Origin: Lepisosteus oculatus
Taxonomy: Eukaryota; Chordata; Actinopteri; Semionotiformes; Lepisosteidae
DNA: 64,000 nucleotides
NCBI RefSeq assembly: GCF_040954835.1
Contig: NC_090703.1
Coordinates: 20,101,444-20,165,443 of the forward strand
Direction of reading: 5' to 3'
A program made the translations under genes and the position numbers. Positions 13,201 to 25,400 of this stretch are shown here, in pieces. The stretch's first letter is position 1. Each line of letters begins with the position of its first letter. The notes beneath the pieces are model-generated. The model was given only the letters and a program-made list of their open reading frames with translations. It did not search any database and was not told the DNA's origin.

Positions 13201-14115
13201 CATAAGCTCTTTTTGGGGGAGGTGCAGTGGCTCTGTGGCTAAGGCTCCGCACCTGTGACTGGAAGGTTGCCGGTTCATATCCTGCGGCCAACAGAGGAAT
13301 CCTACTCCGTTGGGCCCCTGAGCAAGGCCCTTAACCCCAGCTGCTCCAGAGGTGCTGTAAAAATGGCTGACCCTGTGCTCTGACCCCAAGCTTCTCTCTC
13401 CCCGTCTGTGTGTCTGTGTGTCTCATGGAGAACAAGCTGGGGTATGTGAAAAGACAAATTCCTAATACAAGAAATTGTATATGGCCAATAAAATGATCTG
13501 ATCTTATCCAACTATGATGCCTTAAAACAATGTTATGTCCTTCTTCAGATGAAAGGTGTTAGCTTAACCTGATTTGATGGCAACTGCTGTATGGCTATTG
13601 CTCACAGCTCTACATTTCTCTGTTTAATTAAGTCACAGAAAAGACACAATTATAACGATTCTGGCTGTATTCCATCTTACCTATACATTGTCCACTGCGG
13701 CGGTCCAGATAGAAACCATTTGAGCAGGGCTAGAAAGACACAATTCGTCAGGGCTTTCCTGTATAGCTGTAAGAACACCTCACTCATTGTCATCAGAATT
13801 ATTAGAAACAATCTTAATGCAAGAACATCAGCGTCTCGAGTGAATGTGTGCCAGATTCAAGTTTCAGGTTTTGGTTTAATGTCTTTTTATGTTATTTTAA
13901 AAATACTTGTTTATTTGACTACTCGGATATTCTGCATAGGGTCAATCGGAAATGTTGAATTGTTAGTCGCTGCTGTTGCCCGCTGAGGATCAGGTGTTCT
14001 TCCATTTTTTCAGCACATACTCTACAGTACACATTCCGACCGCACATGCGGGGTTCGTACCTGAGAGCTTCCCCACTGGACCTGCAGAAGAGTTAACACG
14101 AGGGCTACAAGCATG
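1117..14115 (-). CDS. FBLN5: Fibulin-5, partial (3' end outside window)
   Basis: Secreted elastic-fibre assembly protein that binds integrins and tropoelastin. Coding exons read right to left: 14061-14115 (ATG at 14114), 13681-13729, 12477-12749, 6613-6735, 3833-3949, 2105-2224, 1117-1239. All junctions are GT-AG and in frame: the first intron is phase 0, the rest phase 1, as expected for shuffled cbEGF modules. The exons give about 286 residues: an 18-residue hydrophobic leader, a short Cys-containing start, then tandem calcium-binding EGF domains opening with DIDEC or DLNEC. The first cbEGF carries an RGD (about residues 47-49) and a long Pro/Tyr-rich insert, both diagnostic of fibulin-5 rather than fibulin-3 or -4. 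Human FBLN5 is 448 residues; the missing last cbEGF and C-terminal module must lie left of base 1. Identity is very secure; exon edges are read from splice consensus, not from transcripts. Confidence 0.97.
2105..2224 (-). CDS. FBLN5: FBLN5 exon: fourth cbEGF
   Basis: A 120-nt exon encoding [20 protein letters not shown] and [12 protein letters not shown], a complete cbEGF. Acceptor TCACAG, donor GTCAGT, phase 1 at both ends. Confidence 0.95.
3351..3620 (+). repeat. tRNA-derived SINE, copy 1
   Basis: Starts gtggctctgtgg, has a pol III B-box-like ggttcatatcc, then a body (ttgggcccctgagcaaggc, ccaagcttctctctccc) and a tail gccaataaag-ttatctta. The same unit recurs at 13220 and 25357. It lies in the FBLN5 intron between the fourth and third cbEGF exons. 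Confidence 0.85.
3833..3949 (-). CDS. FBLN5: FBLN5 exon: third cbEGF
   Basis: A 117-nt exon encoding [19 protein letters not shown] and then [10 protein letters not shown], a complete cbEGF module. Acceptor TTCCAG, donor GTAACC, phase 1 at both ends. Confidence 0.95.
4262..4545 (-). repeat. tRNA-headed, L2-tailed SINE, copy A
   Basis: Contains the conserved body words gggacaccagtc, gaggaaacccatgc, acacagggagaacata and caccactgtgctgcc. This is the reverse complement of the abundant fish repeat that begins with a tRNA-like head and ends with an L2-type tail (attcagggttgcagtcgagc end). Confidence 0.8.
5558..5621. repeat. Perfect 15-bp inverted repeat (hairpin)
   Basis: Arms atttgtccatctgaa (5558-5572) and ttcagatggacaaat (5607-5621) with a 34-nt AT-rich loop, in the FBLN5 intron between the third and second cbEGF exons. 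Confidence 0.6.
6613..6735 (-). CDS. FBLN5: FBLN5 exon: second cbEGF
   Basis: A 123-nt exon encoding [16 protein letters not shown] followed by [12 protein letters not shown], with six Cys and the Asn/aromatic hydroxylation-type pattern CxNxxGxYxC. Acceptor TTTCAG, donor GTAAGA, phase 1 at both ends. Confidence 0.95.
9556..9885 (-). repeat. tRNA-headed, L2-tailed SINE, copy B
   Basis: Same family as 4262: tccaactcagggtcactggg, gagcctatcccagcaagcaa, ggaggaaacccactc, ccatgcaggcagca and gctgtgagacaacagtgct. It extends further into both ends than copy A. Confidence 0.82.
10238..10480 (+). repeat. Decayed LINE reverse-transcriptase C-terminus (CR1/L2-like)
   Basis: Plus-strand reading gives [20 protein letters not shown], then [11 protein letters not shown] and a stop, then [14 protein letters not shown]-x-Q and the following charged helix resemble the C-terminal part of CR1/L2-type ORF2 proteins. 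Stops show it is dead. Confidence 0.55.
11130..11169. repeat. Perfect 15-bp inverted repeat (hairpin)
   Basis: Arms tcctctacatatcag (11130-11144) and ctgatatgtagagga (11155-11169) with a 10-nt loop, in an FBLN5 intron. Confidence 0.65.
12477..12749 (-). CDS. FBLN5: FBLN5 exon: RGD and proline-rich first cbEGF
   Basis: This is a 273-nt exon with phase 1 at both ends. It opens with DIDEC, contains ACRGDMRC (RGD integrin-binding motif) and the cbEGF core [10 protein letters not shown]. It then runs through about 40 residues rich in Pro, Ser and Tyr before closing with QCV. The insert inside the first cbEGF is the hallmark of fibulin-5. The DNA here is GC-rich compared with neighbouring introns. 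Confidence 0.96.
13100..13211 (+). repeat. 5S rRNA-derived sequence (pseudogene or SINE head)
   Basis: Contains cctgatcccgtctgatctta, then tgctaagcagg, cagtactgg, tcctgggaa and a T run, which align in order with vertebrate 5S rRNA and its internal promoter. Many substitutions and missing bases argue against a working 5S gene. It abuts the SINE that starts at about 13220. Confidence 0.75.
13220..13503 (+). repeat. tRNA-derived SINE, copy 2 (directly after 5S-like head)
   Basis: Same family as at 3351: gtggctctgtggctaagg, ggttgccggttcatatcc, ttgggcccctgagcaaggc and tail tggccaataaaatgatct. It is the fullest of the three copies. Confidence 0.87.
14061..14115 (-). CDS. FBLN5: FBLN5 first coding exon (signal peptide)
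   Basis: The exon encodes [18 protein letters not shown], a short hydrophobic secretory leader. A pyrimidine-rich acceptor ending in TTGCAG lies one base before the ATG, and the exon ends CTCAG|GTACG. This implies a separate upstream non-coding exon. It joins in phase 0 to 13681-13729, which encodes [16 protein letters not shown]. Confidence 0.85.
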
Positions 14116-14937
14116 CTGCAACAAGAGGCAGACGTTAGAGAGGCACATCTGGGAGGGCACTGCGCGTGTAGGACACGTTTACAAGCGCAAATACCACAAC
14201 TATTAACCCAAAAGCATAAGACGGGGGAAAAGCACATTTTCTAAAATCGAAATGTTTTCCAAGTCGTACATATTTCTCACCGTGTGGAAACATCCTTTAG
14301 GGGAAAAAAAGTAAAGCTGTAAGTTAAAAACATGCTCAATTTAGGGGTTGCAGGCAGCAACACTTTGGATTTATGCATATATAATCATGTATAAACATGT
14401 TAACAGACCTTTCCCGAATACCTTGTGTGGTGCAAAATGAAATAACTGTATATAAGCATTATCTTTAGGTGCTTCGTTTTTAAAACTACTGTAATCTAAA
14501 ATTGTACATTTAAATTTAGAAAAGTCTAGAATAACGTTAAAGATTTACTGTATGGCCATGTTACACAGAAATGGTAGGTTTCTTTAAAACACAGGCTATT
14601 ATGCAGTTGAACTTAGAATTTCTACGATTTCTATAACTCTACTAATTATTCGGAAAAACATGCAAGTAATTCGTTTACAAACTCAGAGTTTAATTTGTCA
14701 ATCAAAATAGTCTGCAGACAATAGTTTGATTATCTGGTGATGAATCTGCATACTTTTATTACATTTCTTTAAACGATTTATTTTATACCACTTAAGTCTA
14801 AAACTACGACTCTTCTCTTTCAAAAACGTCGTATATCAAAACTTCTGTACAACTGTAAATTAACACGTTTCATTTTATAGTCCTACTCCCGAATGTGCGT
14901 TTTTAAACGCAAGACATAACGGCATAAATGCTTTTAC
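14116..14937 (-). other. FBLN5: Probable FBLN5 5' intron
   Basis: AT-rich sequence between the inferred non-coding exon donor (14938) and the first coding exon acceptor. No repeat or exon recognised. Confidence 0.4.
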
Positions 14938-15170
14938 CTTGCAGCCGTAAACAGACTTGAGATTCAGAAAGTCTCCCGCTGTTATTTTATTGCCCCTTAG
15001 TGCCTTCTCTTTTCCAGCAGACGCATGCAGCCCGCAGGTCCCTGTTCAGATGGAGCCCGTTTGTGCTTCAGTACTGTATGAGGAACAGAACCCGCCGCGC
15101 AGGCGGCCGCCGCCGCGCTCACTGACCTCCCCCAGACGCCGCGCCTCGACGCGAAACGAATACCTACTTT
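14938..15170 (-). promoter_or_regulatory. FBLN5: Probable FBLN5 non-coding first exon and CpG-rich promoter
   Basis: Read on the minus strand, a good donor (CAAG|GTAAAAG) at 14938 could close a 5' untranslated exon that joins the acceptor at 14116. Bases 15085-15165 are sharply richer in CG dinucleotides (runs such as gcggccgccgccgcg) than the AT-rich surroundings, as expected for a vertebrate promoter. The start point is not determinable from sequence alone. Confidence 0.45.
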
Positions 15171-15249
15171 TTAGAAGCACCCCTTTCTGCCCAGCCAAGA
15201 CTTAGTCGGCCAATTAACCTAGGAACGCTTTAAAATAAGAACGCTCCCA

Positions 15250-18200
15250 TTTACTCTTTAGCCATGCAAATGGGAGTCCTGCAGCACTGGTAACAGCTGT
15301 TTTAAATCATGAAAGCACAAGGACTCGTTGACTGCGCGCCCTGGCAGCGTACAGATGTTGGAGTGCCTTTCGCGAAACTGGAATGGGGATGGCGGCGAGA
15401 CTGACGATAGTGTGAGCCTTGAATATTATTAGAAGTGGGATTCTTTTAACTAGGCTCTACGTTGCGGTACGAATAAGTGCTTCTTAAACTTGTTTTATTG
15501 TTCAGAATAGAATAAAACGCAGGAGCAGGCTAGAACAAAATGTGGATCTACTAAATGCCGGCTCACACACTAACAGAAATTAAAAAAAACCAGCAAGATC
15601 ACAAAAAAGGCATTTGCCCATGCTGTCGTAGTTTTTGTTACGTGTAAACTGTTCATAGATCTTCAGCAAATGAATGCAATCCAGCAGGACTGTGGTCAAG
15701 TCCACACTAAGTTTTCAAGCGCCACGAGAAGGTTTTGAGTGGGGCTTGACCTAATGGAAGGCAAGCTGCTCGGGATATTCCATTGTCTGTCAAGCAACTC
15801 ATTGACATCACACCACAGGACCCTGACTGGAAAAGTTATAGCTCTCACCGGAAAGACAGTATGCTAATCTAGCGGGTCCCAGGTGTTGGTAACTTGCAGG
15901 GCAGGCTGAGGACGATTCTTTGTGCGTCTTAGGACCACCATAGTCTGGTAACACCCCGCCAATTGTGTCACCCTGTGAGGGGAAGCCACATGGTCACAGC
16001 TGGCTATTGGCAGCCCAGGTCTGAACTAGTAACATGTGGACTGGGGGGGCTCAACTCCATTTAAGCACTGGTCAAGCCATTACAGACCCCATAATTAAAG
16101 TCCCTTTAGAAGTTGCCCAAACTGAATGCGGAGGGGAGTTACACTGGGTGGGAGGATGACGGGATTGCAGAGATTGGACAGAGAGCTAGAAGGACATTAA
16201 AATTGGAGATTTCACAGAATCTGTATCTTTGTCATATTGTATACTATTTCCTCTAATGGTGTTTTTTTGTTCTATTAATCACATTGCTCTTTAAGGAGGG
16301 ATGCCATGTGAATTTTATTTAAAACTATTACAAAAAGGAAAAACATTCAAGTTACTTGAACCCATGTTTTAGCAGTGTTCCATTTAGCAATATGCTTGTG
16401 TTTGAAGTCCAACCTGTGAGCGAAAGATCATTTAAAATGCCATAAACACTAATTCAGAAAAGCCAGCTATATTCTAGTTATGCTCTAGACATGAATGTAT
16501 AGAATGACACAGGAAATTGAATACAATATTCGTTTCCTGAAATCACACCTTATTTGTTCACTGGGTACACATAAAAAGAAATGCTGTAAGTCACAGTGAC
16601 ATGTTCCAGCTTTTGCAGAAATGACTGACAAACGAGTGGCTCCTGCCATATAGAGAATATTAACAGAAATGATATGTGCCACGGTTGTAGTCAATATTTG
16701 TAGAGCTTCATTAAAGGCATTTCTAACCTGGTGCTTCAAAATCCACTTTTTGAAAACAAAATCCCAATAAATGAAACTGTTTGTGGGCATCTGATTGGCT
16801 CACTAGTAAAGATGCTGGGCCCTTTCGAGGTGAAGATGTCTGATCTAAACCAGGCTGTACACTGCAGGTCATTATGGCTGTGCACCACACAGCCAGCACA
16901 GTGGACAGCCAGACTTTCTTCGGTGTGCTGCACAAGGGAGATGTTGGCAGGGCTGCAGTGTGAGCAGTGATAGTTGTACACAACCAACCTCCATTACCCC
17001 CTCGCTACGAGCGTACTGTACGTTGCAAACAAGCGCCTGTTTCAGAGGTTATACACATTGCTTTTGTCCCACCAGTGGTAGACCAGGGGTTAAGGACAAG
17101 AAGAGAAGGCTCATCTAGCTTGTTTTGTTGCTATTAGCTAATTGATCTGAGGAACTCCTCCAGTTGCTACACTAACAGCCCTTTGCTTGAGGAAGTGCTT
17201 CCTGGTGTCGGCTCTAAACACACTTTCTGCCCTCACACATACATCCTCTGATTAGTCTTTCACTGTTGATTCTGTGGAAATCTGCTGGGCTGATTACTCT
17301 GAATACATGCATCGGATGCCCTTGTAGTTTTGTTCTGATCAAGAATGACAAGACTCTTGATCAGGTGTTTTAGCTTGTCAGTGAAGGACATTCTTTTAAT
17401 TTCAGGTCTTTTTGGTCTAACCCCAAAGCAGCAAAATGTAGCAGACAAAACTGTACACCACATTTTCAATAAGGTCTTTCTTGTGCATTGTATGATTTAA
17501 ATAAAATCCCTTAATATTCTTTAAGCTATAAGTAACTAGGAAATGGGTCTTAGAGTTTAAATAAAGTTTGTGACATTTGGCAGATTAAACACTTCTAGCT
17601 TCAAAGCAGAGGGGATGTTTGCTGAGATGTGGTGGTCCCCTGATCAGAAACCATTATAAAGTTCACCTTAGCATATCTAGGTAATTAAGTTGTGGGTTAA
17701 TGATTGTCAAGGAACAGTCCAGAAACACTACATATCAGACCATATTGAGACCTCAGAGAGACCAGAAAAAGGGGATAAGAAGAGGAGAGAGGAGAGAAAG
17801 AGGATCAGATCACAAGAGAGGAGTTGGACCTTGAAGCTTGTGCCAGGCGAGAGCCCCGACTTCTTGATCATCCAAACAAAAGATGATGGGAGCTAAATAT
17901 CTGACCTTGCTGAGGAAAGCTTGCTTTTCTGTTCTTAGGGAACTTGGGTTTCCTGTATAAAAGATACCTTGGTTAAAAATGTCTTTCCTGCTTAGGGTGC
18001 ATTTTTAGAACAGGGAAAAAGGCTCCCACTTATTTTGTGACATCCAGGGTGCAGAGAGAGCGATTCAGCTGCAGATTGTATTGTATTGAAAAGGCATCTT
18101 ATCTCTTATTTGGCCTCTGTAGGGTTTAAGAGTTTAATACTAAGTAAAAGTCTGGGGGTTTTCTGGTAAGTAGGATGTTAGGCCTCTGACACACATTGCT

Positions 18201-18367
18201 TGTACATACTGTAGTGTAAACATAGTAACTTGTGTGTTGTATAGTGTGTAGCATAATGTTTGGCTTGGGTATATTCAGAGAAATCACTTACAAGTAGGGG
18301 CTTATGAATAAAGTCAAATCTTGATTTTCACAATTTTCATAACCCCCCATTTTAACAATACTAATGA
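15250..18367. other. Spacer between FBLN5 promoter and TRIP11 3' end
   Basis: I find no coding exon on either strand. A short stretch at 17140-17225 resembles part of the repeat at 27325-27500 (shared text around aagtgc-tcct and ctaaacacactt-like words). An octamer-like atgcaaat lies at about 15265. The rest is unassigned AT-rich DNA. Confidence 0.4.
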
Positions 18368-21197
18368 TTTATTTTTCCATTATAAACCCTGAATGATACA
18401 CCAGAAGGCAACAAAGACTATTTTGAAGAAAAGTCCCAGCTTTAAGAGGTATCTATAAACATCCCTCGAACACCTGCAATCAGTATATTCCTTCACTTAT
18501 TTAATGAGAAGCACTTCCAAAAATAACTTTGAGAATATATTTTAATTGACATGTAAACAAGTCAAAAACAGATTCTAGCTCTACCCAGGACAATTTGCAT
18601 CCTTATTTACAATTATTTATGGCACAATGCACCTTCCAGTACATTCTATTAATGATTGCTTAATAAATACATTATACCACCTGAACATTTAGTGGTACAA
18701 AGTTGTATTATCCTTAATATCTTGCAATGCATCATCTTCATACATAGTAAAAGCTGGTACATGTACAAACTTATACAATAAGTCAAGGAAAAATGATGAA
18801 GTTTCATTCAGATTCTTATAAATGAGGCCCCCCAAGTTTCTTTCCCAATTATGCCAGCGCTCCAAACATTTATTAGCTATTAAAGTGCTCACTTTGAAAT
18901 TATATATCCTTCTAAAATGGAATCTGCAGATGGTTGAAACAATTTTTCCCGTTAAAGTCTGATATGTGTCTGCAAACTGTTTAAGACCAGATACAAAAAT
19001 AAACTACTTATGAAGACCCAGCTTCCCCAGTGTAGTGTAACAGTCAAAGACTGAGAAAAAATTGTGCCTAAAACTCAATAAATAAATGGGTTTGTATCCA
19101 TGTCTGCAGCCACACAAAACAAATTTCACTGCATTCAAGTTCATATGATTAATTTTAAACATTTTACTAAGACCTAAAACAATATAGGAACTTATTAAAC
19201 AGTCTTATAGGAAATTCAGACTTCTGCACAACAATGTGATACCTACACCTTCATTTTTTCTTTTGAAGAAACTTCAGAAGCAAGCAAAATGTTTTGCAGT
19301 AGAAAAAGCAATGAGGCTTTCTGCATAAATACTGGCTATTAGAGAAATCCTGGGAATAAACTTACTGCATAAAAATATTTGGGCACATCGATTCTGTGAC
19401 ACGATAAACCAGTGGTCTCTTAAGCCTGGTCCTGAACACACCTACATAAGCAAGTCTAACAGGTCAGCCTTATTTACCAGTTTTGTAAAGACTGAGAACA
19501 TTGAAGTTACTGATCAATTAAGCAAGGACTTTATTCAATTAAAGAAAAGCCAGCCTCTGAGAGATGAAAGTCATCGTTACATACCAAATTACTTAATTTC
19601 ACCATATGAAATTATTCCAAGTTTTAACAAAATGAAGATTTTCATGTGTACACAACCTACTGGATTTGATTTAGGATAGCCAGCTCTAGGAAGCCCAGAA
19701 AAAAACAGGCAGTAACTGTTGGAAAAACATGATGGTTCTTGATAAATACAGTATGTACTAATGAGAAAACATGCAAAAGGAAAAATGAGAGAAGAAGGAA
19801 ATTATCTTCTGTGACTCATCCCAATTAACCTACAGAGGGTATTTAGCCTACATTTTCAGGATATCATGTGCATAAATCTCTGTTCATCACAGCCACCGTA
19901 ATTCCCACACAAGGTCACTAGTGGATAATGGTCCTCTGGCAGGTAACAAGAATAACATTGCATTAAGGCTTTGACATTGTGATTGTCAGAGCACCTGCCT
20001 GCCTTTTCTGTAAATTACAGAAAAAACAGATTTAGAACTTTTAAAAAAGGTTGAAAATAGGAACGGTGGCACTACTTTAAATCATGCTATCATTAATTTC
20101 AAAAGAACATTAAATTGGTTAGTATAGGAGAATGCAATCCTTTTTTTATATTGCCTGTAATGTGCACAGCACTATGGTTACAAAATATACAGGAATGGCA
20201 GTGAGATCAATATATTTTTAACATTTTGTGACCATTAGGAGGAATATATTTTACACACTAAATCTACAATCTTATACACAGATTTCAGCTCCTAAACAGT
20301 AAATGTTTCATATGCATCAGAAATAGTTTTTCCAACCTACATAGAAACCTTTTAAAATGTTAAATTCTGACAGCTAAAGGGAATTACTTTTTTTCTAGTT
20401 TATATACTTTTCCAGATGCCATTCAATATGAGGGAGAAATATACATATTTACACTGCTTACAATTACTTTTACATATTTTGCATACAGTTCAAACCTATA
20501 ATTATTGCTTAACCCATATACTTTCCATATTGTAATTCAATTCCTTATAAATCCATAAGAGAATTTTAAATAAGCGTCCTTATAGTTTTAACAGATGCTG
20601 TGCCTTATAAATCTACGACTTCCCCTGTGCCAAAACTTAAAATGTGCATGTGACAGAAGGTGAACTTAAAATCTCAAGGGATACAGACTTTTAAGATTTA
20701 CAAATGTGGGCATATTGTAAACACATTCAAAATGAATCATACTTCAAAGAACTCTGTGTACACATTAGAATTTGTTACAAAAATATACAAACAAACCAAT
20801 GTTATTTATCTGGTACACAATTTGCAGTTTTAGAGATGAAACTGATGTGCAGTTCCAAATTAAAGAAGTATCTAAGCCCGAACTTGAACATTTAAGTCTA
20901 CTCATATTTTCTACTTCGTTTAAATTTCAGAGAATGTAGATCCCAATCAAGTCTTGTTGCTGTGAATGGGGATGTTATGATTTAGCTGTAGTTCTTTGCA
21001 AGAGCACCTTAGAGAATTCGACACTGGTCAACATTTGGAGCAAACAGTTTCTAAATAAAATTAGAGCGTTTAAACCAATTACCCTAATACAGTACTTGAA
21101 AAGCAACTCGAGACAGGAAAACCTGTGTTTACTGTGGCTGCTGTGGTGCCCGGCTCTAGATTATAAAGTGCTTTAGTGAGGCGGGACGCCCAGCCCC
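18368..21197 (-). other. TRIP11: Probable TRIP11 3' untranslated region
   Basis: An AT-rich stretch of about 2.8 kb directly after the TRIP11 stop, without recognisable interspersed repeats and without coding exons. Minus-strand AATAAA signals occur at 19530-19535, 18869-18874 and 18368-18373, so the poly(A) site cannot be fixed. A long 3'UTR is plausible but unproven. Confidence 0.4.
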
Positions 21198-22411
21198 TCA
21201 CTGCTTGAGCAGGTCCTTCAGCACAGCTCCAGCACTGGCATCGGCAGACACTGGCACTGGTGTGAAGGTGGGCAAGGAGTCGGAAATGGGCTTCATGAGC
21301 AGGTGGCCACCCCCTCCCGCCCCTGCGGCAGCTGAGTTCATCAGGGGCACAGCCGCCGAGCGCGGCGCCAGGAACGGACTGGACTCCGGTCTTTTCGCTC
21401 CTCCAGACGCCCCTGGAAGATATTAGGCCTCGCTCTGAATACTAACACTACGACTGGTCAATGAGAGAAAGATGAGGCAACATCTGGAAGAGAATCGCTC
21501 AACTTGTATCCCAAGGTAATAAAGCCATTTTTAGTTAATAAAACAGGGAATACAATCGTGGATATTATTTAAAGCTGCAATAAAACAACTGACTGGTCTT
21601 TTACAGACTCACAATTTTTACCACTCAATATCATTTTTGGTTTCCTTTATCCCATATGTAGAACCAGCAGCAGTTTTATACTCCTTATGTGGTAATGAAT
21701 CTGGCTCTAGAACCTTCTGCCAAACCTCTGGCTGCGAGTTCAAGAGCACCTGCACCAGAGGTAGTGTAGACCAGAGTAATTCTGAGTTTCTGCAGTGTGC
21801 TGGGGGGGACTCATGCCCTCCCAGCTTTAACAACCAAGTGCTTCTGCCTGAGGACTGGCATCTGGATTACAGTACTCAGACTGTGGCATCAGCTCCTGCC
21901 TTTACTGGTCAAGACTGGCTAAATTTTATCTTCCTCGTTTTAAATAGGTGATTCATATTAAAAGACAAAGGCAAACGTCTCTCAGCACTGGGACTGTGCT
22001 GTGCAGTATACAGGTCTTGGGCTCTGCTTGTACACACCTGAGGCAGAGCTTCCTGCGCTGCTGTAGGTCTGGCCAGGAGGGTGTGCAGTCAGAGGCTTTA
22101 CGTCGTACACAGGCAGTCGGAGTGGGGGAGCGGTGGGCCTGGACTCCACCTCCAAAAACTTCACAAACATCTCCGAGAAGGACTGCACAGTCAAACAAAA
22201 CATGAGGGCAAAATCATGAAATCTTTCAAATATGTTGTTATGAGATGATGGTCAGAAAATAACAATAAATCTGCAAGAATGCATTCCTTACGCTGTTCAT
22301 CTGTGATGAATGGCCAGGTCTTTGTGGAGTGTTGGGGACACTTTGAGCAGTTCGACCCCCCAACCAACTGGATACCCACCCAGTTACACCGTGAGGCTCT
22401 TCTAACAAAAG
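21198..22411 (-). CDS. TRIP11: TRIP11 terminal three exons
   Basis: Exon 19 (22292-22411) encodes [12 protein letters not shown] and [13 protein letters not shown]. Exon 20 (22038-22182) encodes [16 protein letters not shown]. Exon 21 (coding 21198-21412) encodes [13 protein letters not shown], a Gly-rich patch, [16 protein letters not shown] and VLKDLLKQ then TGA. The linker between exon 20 and PFLAP is diverged and Gly/Ser-rich compared with human, while the ends are highly conserved. Confidence 0.95.
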
Positions 22412-25400
22412 CTGTAGAAACAAAGAATAAGGCAAATGAGGATGCAACAGTTTCTATAAATAGAATATTTATAAAGCTGAGATGGCAGTTCAGGTTTTTA
22501 ACTATACTGGCATCCCTTGCAGTCAAAGTTGACTATCTTTCAAGATCATCTTATCTGTATGTTCAGAGATTACTTGAGGCCGGTTCTGGAAAACCAGGTG
22601 TCTGCTTCAGTTTGGGAATGTTGCTCAGTAGAAAAGACTGCCCTGGGTTGTTGATCTGGTCCATGACATGCTGTTTCTGCACATCATATGGCTCTGAAGT
22701 GCTGAGATCCTTGTAGCAGATTCTTCCTCCAACTGAAGGAATCCTGTTGTTTTTTTTTTACTAAGTAGTGGCCGATCCTAATGCGGAAGACCTCACAGAT
22801 GAGCTGATGGAACTAATTTGGAGGTCGTAAGACACTGAATAACTCCCAAAGAAAAAGACATCTAGAGTGGAGAATTTTAACAGCCTAAAGGAATAAAGGC
22901 AATGAAGTGGAACAAGACTGAAAGCAATAAAACAGGCCTTAGGAGAAGTGTAATTGAATTTACCACTCATTCTGAAATCTGTTTTTCTTTAAACTGTTGG
23001 GTAATTCTTCTGAATAGTTGGAAACCTTTCCCATTGTTTCTGCCAACATTCATGAATAAGGAAATAGTTTCTTCAAGGACTTTTTTGAGCAGTGGCCTGA
23101 CTTCACGTATATAACACATGGCAGAGTAAGATTACTTATCCTATCCTTTTGCATGATTTATTGTCTGCTCTGTTAAGACATAATTAAGCACCGGAGTAGT
23201 GCCATTTGAGCTTACCAACATACAATGTCACTACTCATTTTTTTACCATAATGCCAGGATTCGTTTAAACATAAAACCATGCCTAGTTTTCTAAACTGCA
23301 GGATAACAACTACTCAAACCAAAGTTCAAAGCAGGTATACTATACCAGGTTGCCTCTGAAGTTTTGTTGAAGAAGAAATAAAACATGAAAAAAATACTCT
23401 AATGTTTTGATTCAAAAGGATCATGGTCACTTGTCTTGTGTGCAACAAGATGGATTACCAGTATTTAGAAGAGCCAGGAAAAAATCATTCAGTTGGCATT
23501 GAGCGTTCAGAACTGCACACGCCAAGTGCACACCCCACTCAGCCGCATTAAGAGTTTGGACAAGGTTTTCCTATGTCACTTGAATGTACCTTTTATTTTT
23601 CAGAACTGCAGGCTCCCAGGTTTACATTTTTTGACAGGTATCTCCAGTATTGTCAGTGTTTAATGGAGTGCAGCAAAGAGTACTCAATCAGTCACCCATG
23701 TTTTACACTGTTAAGAGTACATCTCGCCGACAATCACCTTACAAACCTTACACAGAACTACAGAATTTGTTTTTCCAAAACATTTAAACCTAATGACACT
23801 CTCGTTTTTTTTATAGCCACTGACTGAGGTCTAAAAACACAAGGTGATAAGGCGTCTAATCCTATTAGTTCAATCACATGGTTATGATCAGCGGCAGAAT
23901 GAAAACCACAGGATCCCACAGGCTCTGGAGGACTTGACCAACAGATTTCCCATTCAACCGTGATGCCAAAGGCTCATTTAAATCACTGGCGTGCACCAAA
24001 GCATCGCAGTGTTTTAAATAACATCACCACTTCAAAATCAAACGCGTATATCTCATCTCCACACGATATCTTTATCAGCAACTTCTGATAACCTATGTGT
24101 CACGCTTTTGAACCTGCTCATTAGTGTATAATGTAGCTGGTTCGTGGTGACCAGTTGTACTAGATCTCTGCATAATTCTGCAAAGGATTTAGATTTGAAC
24201 TCGGAGTGATTCACTGCAGCAGGACCATGTCTTACCCTATAAAGTCTTAAAATACAGAGTGGGACTTTACAACAGACACCAATATTTAAACATATACACC
24301 TTGGAATTTTGGATATAAAGATCATTAGGCTGCAGCATCAGCAGTATGTGCGTGATTTTAATTAGCAATTAATACAGGTATACCATATTAAAGGCTATTT
24401 AAAAGTTCAGCCCTTTAATAACTGTTGTGGTAATTACGACCAGTGTTGACCAGTTCCACTGTTACATTCTAATGTGAATGAATGAATTCCTTTAGGAACA
24501 GCATAGACTTGAACTGCTAAATGTTTTGGCAATCACGATGAGAATGGCTACAAATAAGAGGAAGCCATCTGACCGATATATAATAGCTATTCACATTGCA
24601 TTCTCTCTCCTAGATAGATCAAAGCATTACATTTTGACTACAATGTGTAAGCAGTATCTTTGGATAATTCAAATACACTGCTTATACCTAATAACATTCT
24701 TTTAAAATGAACCACTCTTATAGCAGAATATTAGAATAATAGAAATGATATTATTATGTCATCAGCAGCCAGATTTCAGAAAGACATTATTTGTAGTAAA
24801 CAGGTTAAGAACAGCAGGTTCCTGGCCACTCCATACCTTGTCCATCTCATCTTTCTTGAGCCCCAGCACACTTCCCATTAGCCGCAGGGCTTCGTGCCGC
24901 TTGTTCTTCGGAGTGTGGAAGTGCCCGACAAACAAGTTCCTCATCAAAACCCTGGAAAGACGAAGGAGGCTCAGGTTACCCGACGGGCACAGTGGTCACG
25001 TTTTATAGATGTTTTATTGAGCCCATTTTAATGGGCACTATTACCAACGTAACCTCACACTGCAACATTACAAAAGCTTCACTGGTAAGAAGATTAGCTG
25101 AATCTGCACTTCACTGTACATATTTGAAGAGACTAAAAAGGCAGATTTACAGAACCTTTTGTACTCTTATGTGATGACTTTTTTGTCTTAGGCTTAAAAT
25201 ATTTAAGCTAGCCTGAGAAAAGTTTTGACGGTAACTACAGTGCAGGCTTCATTAAATGGTAACTGGTTGTGTTATTTTAATCAAAGAGACTTTATTTTCG
25301 TAATCGGTAATTGTCAAACAGCTGGGGTGACACCTGCGACGCTCGGGTCAGTGCGGTGGAGCAGTGTGGTGGCTCTGTGGCTAAGGATCTGTCCCTGTGG

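Noticed and set aside
13100..13211. Functional 5S rRNA gene
   Set aside because: Order of motifs is 5S-like but there are too many substitutions, including in the internal promoter region; called a 5S-derived repeat instead.
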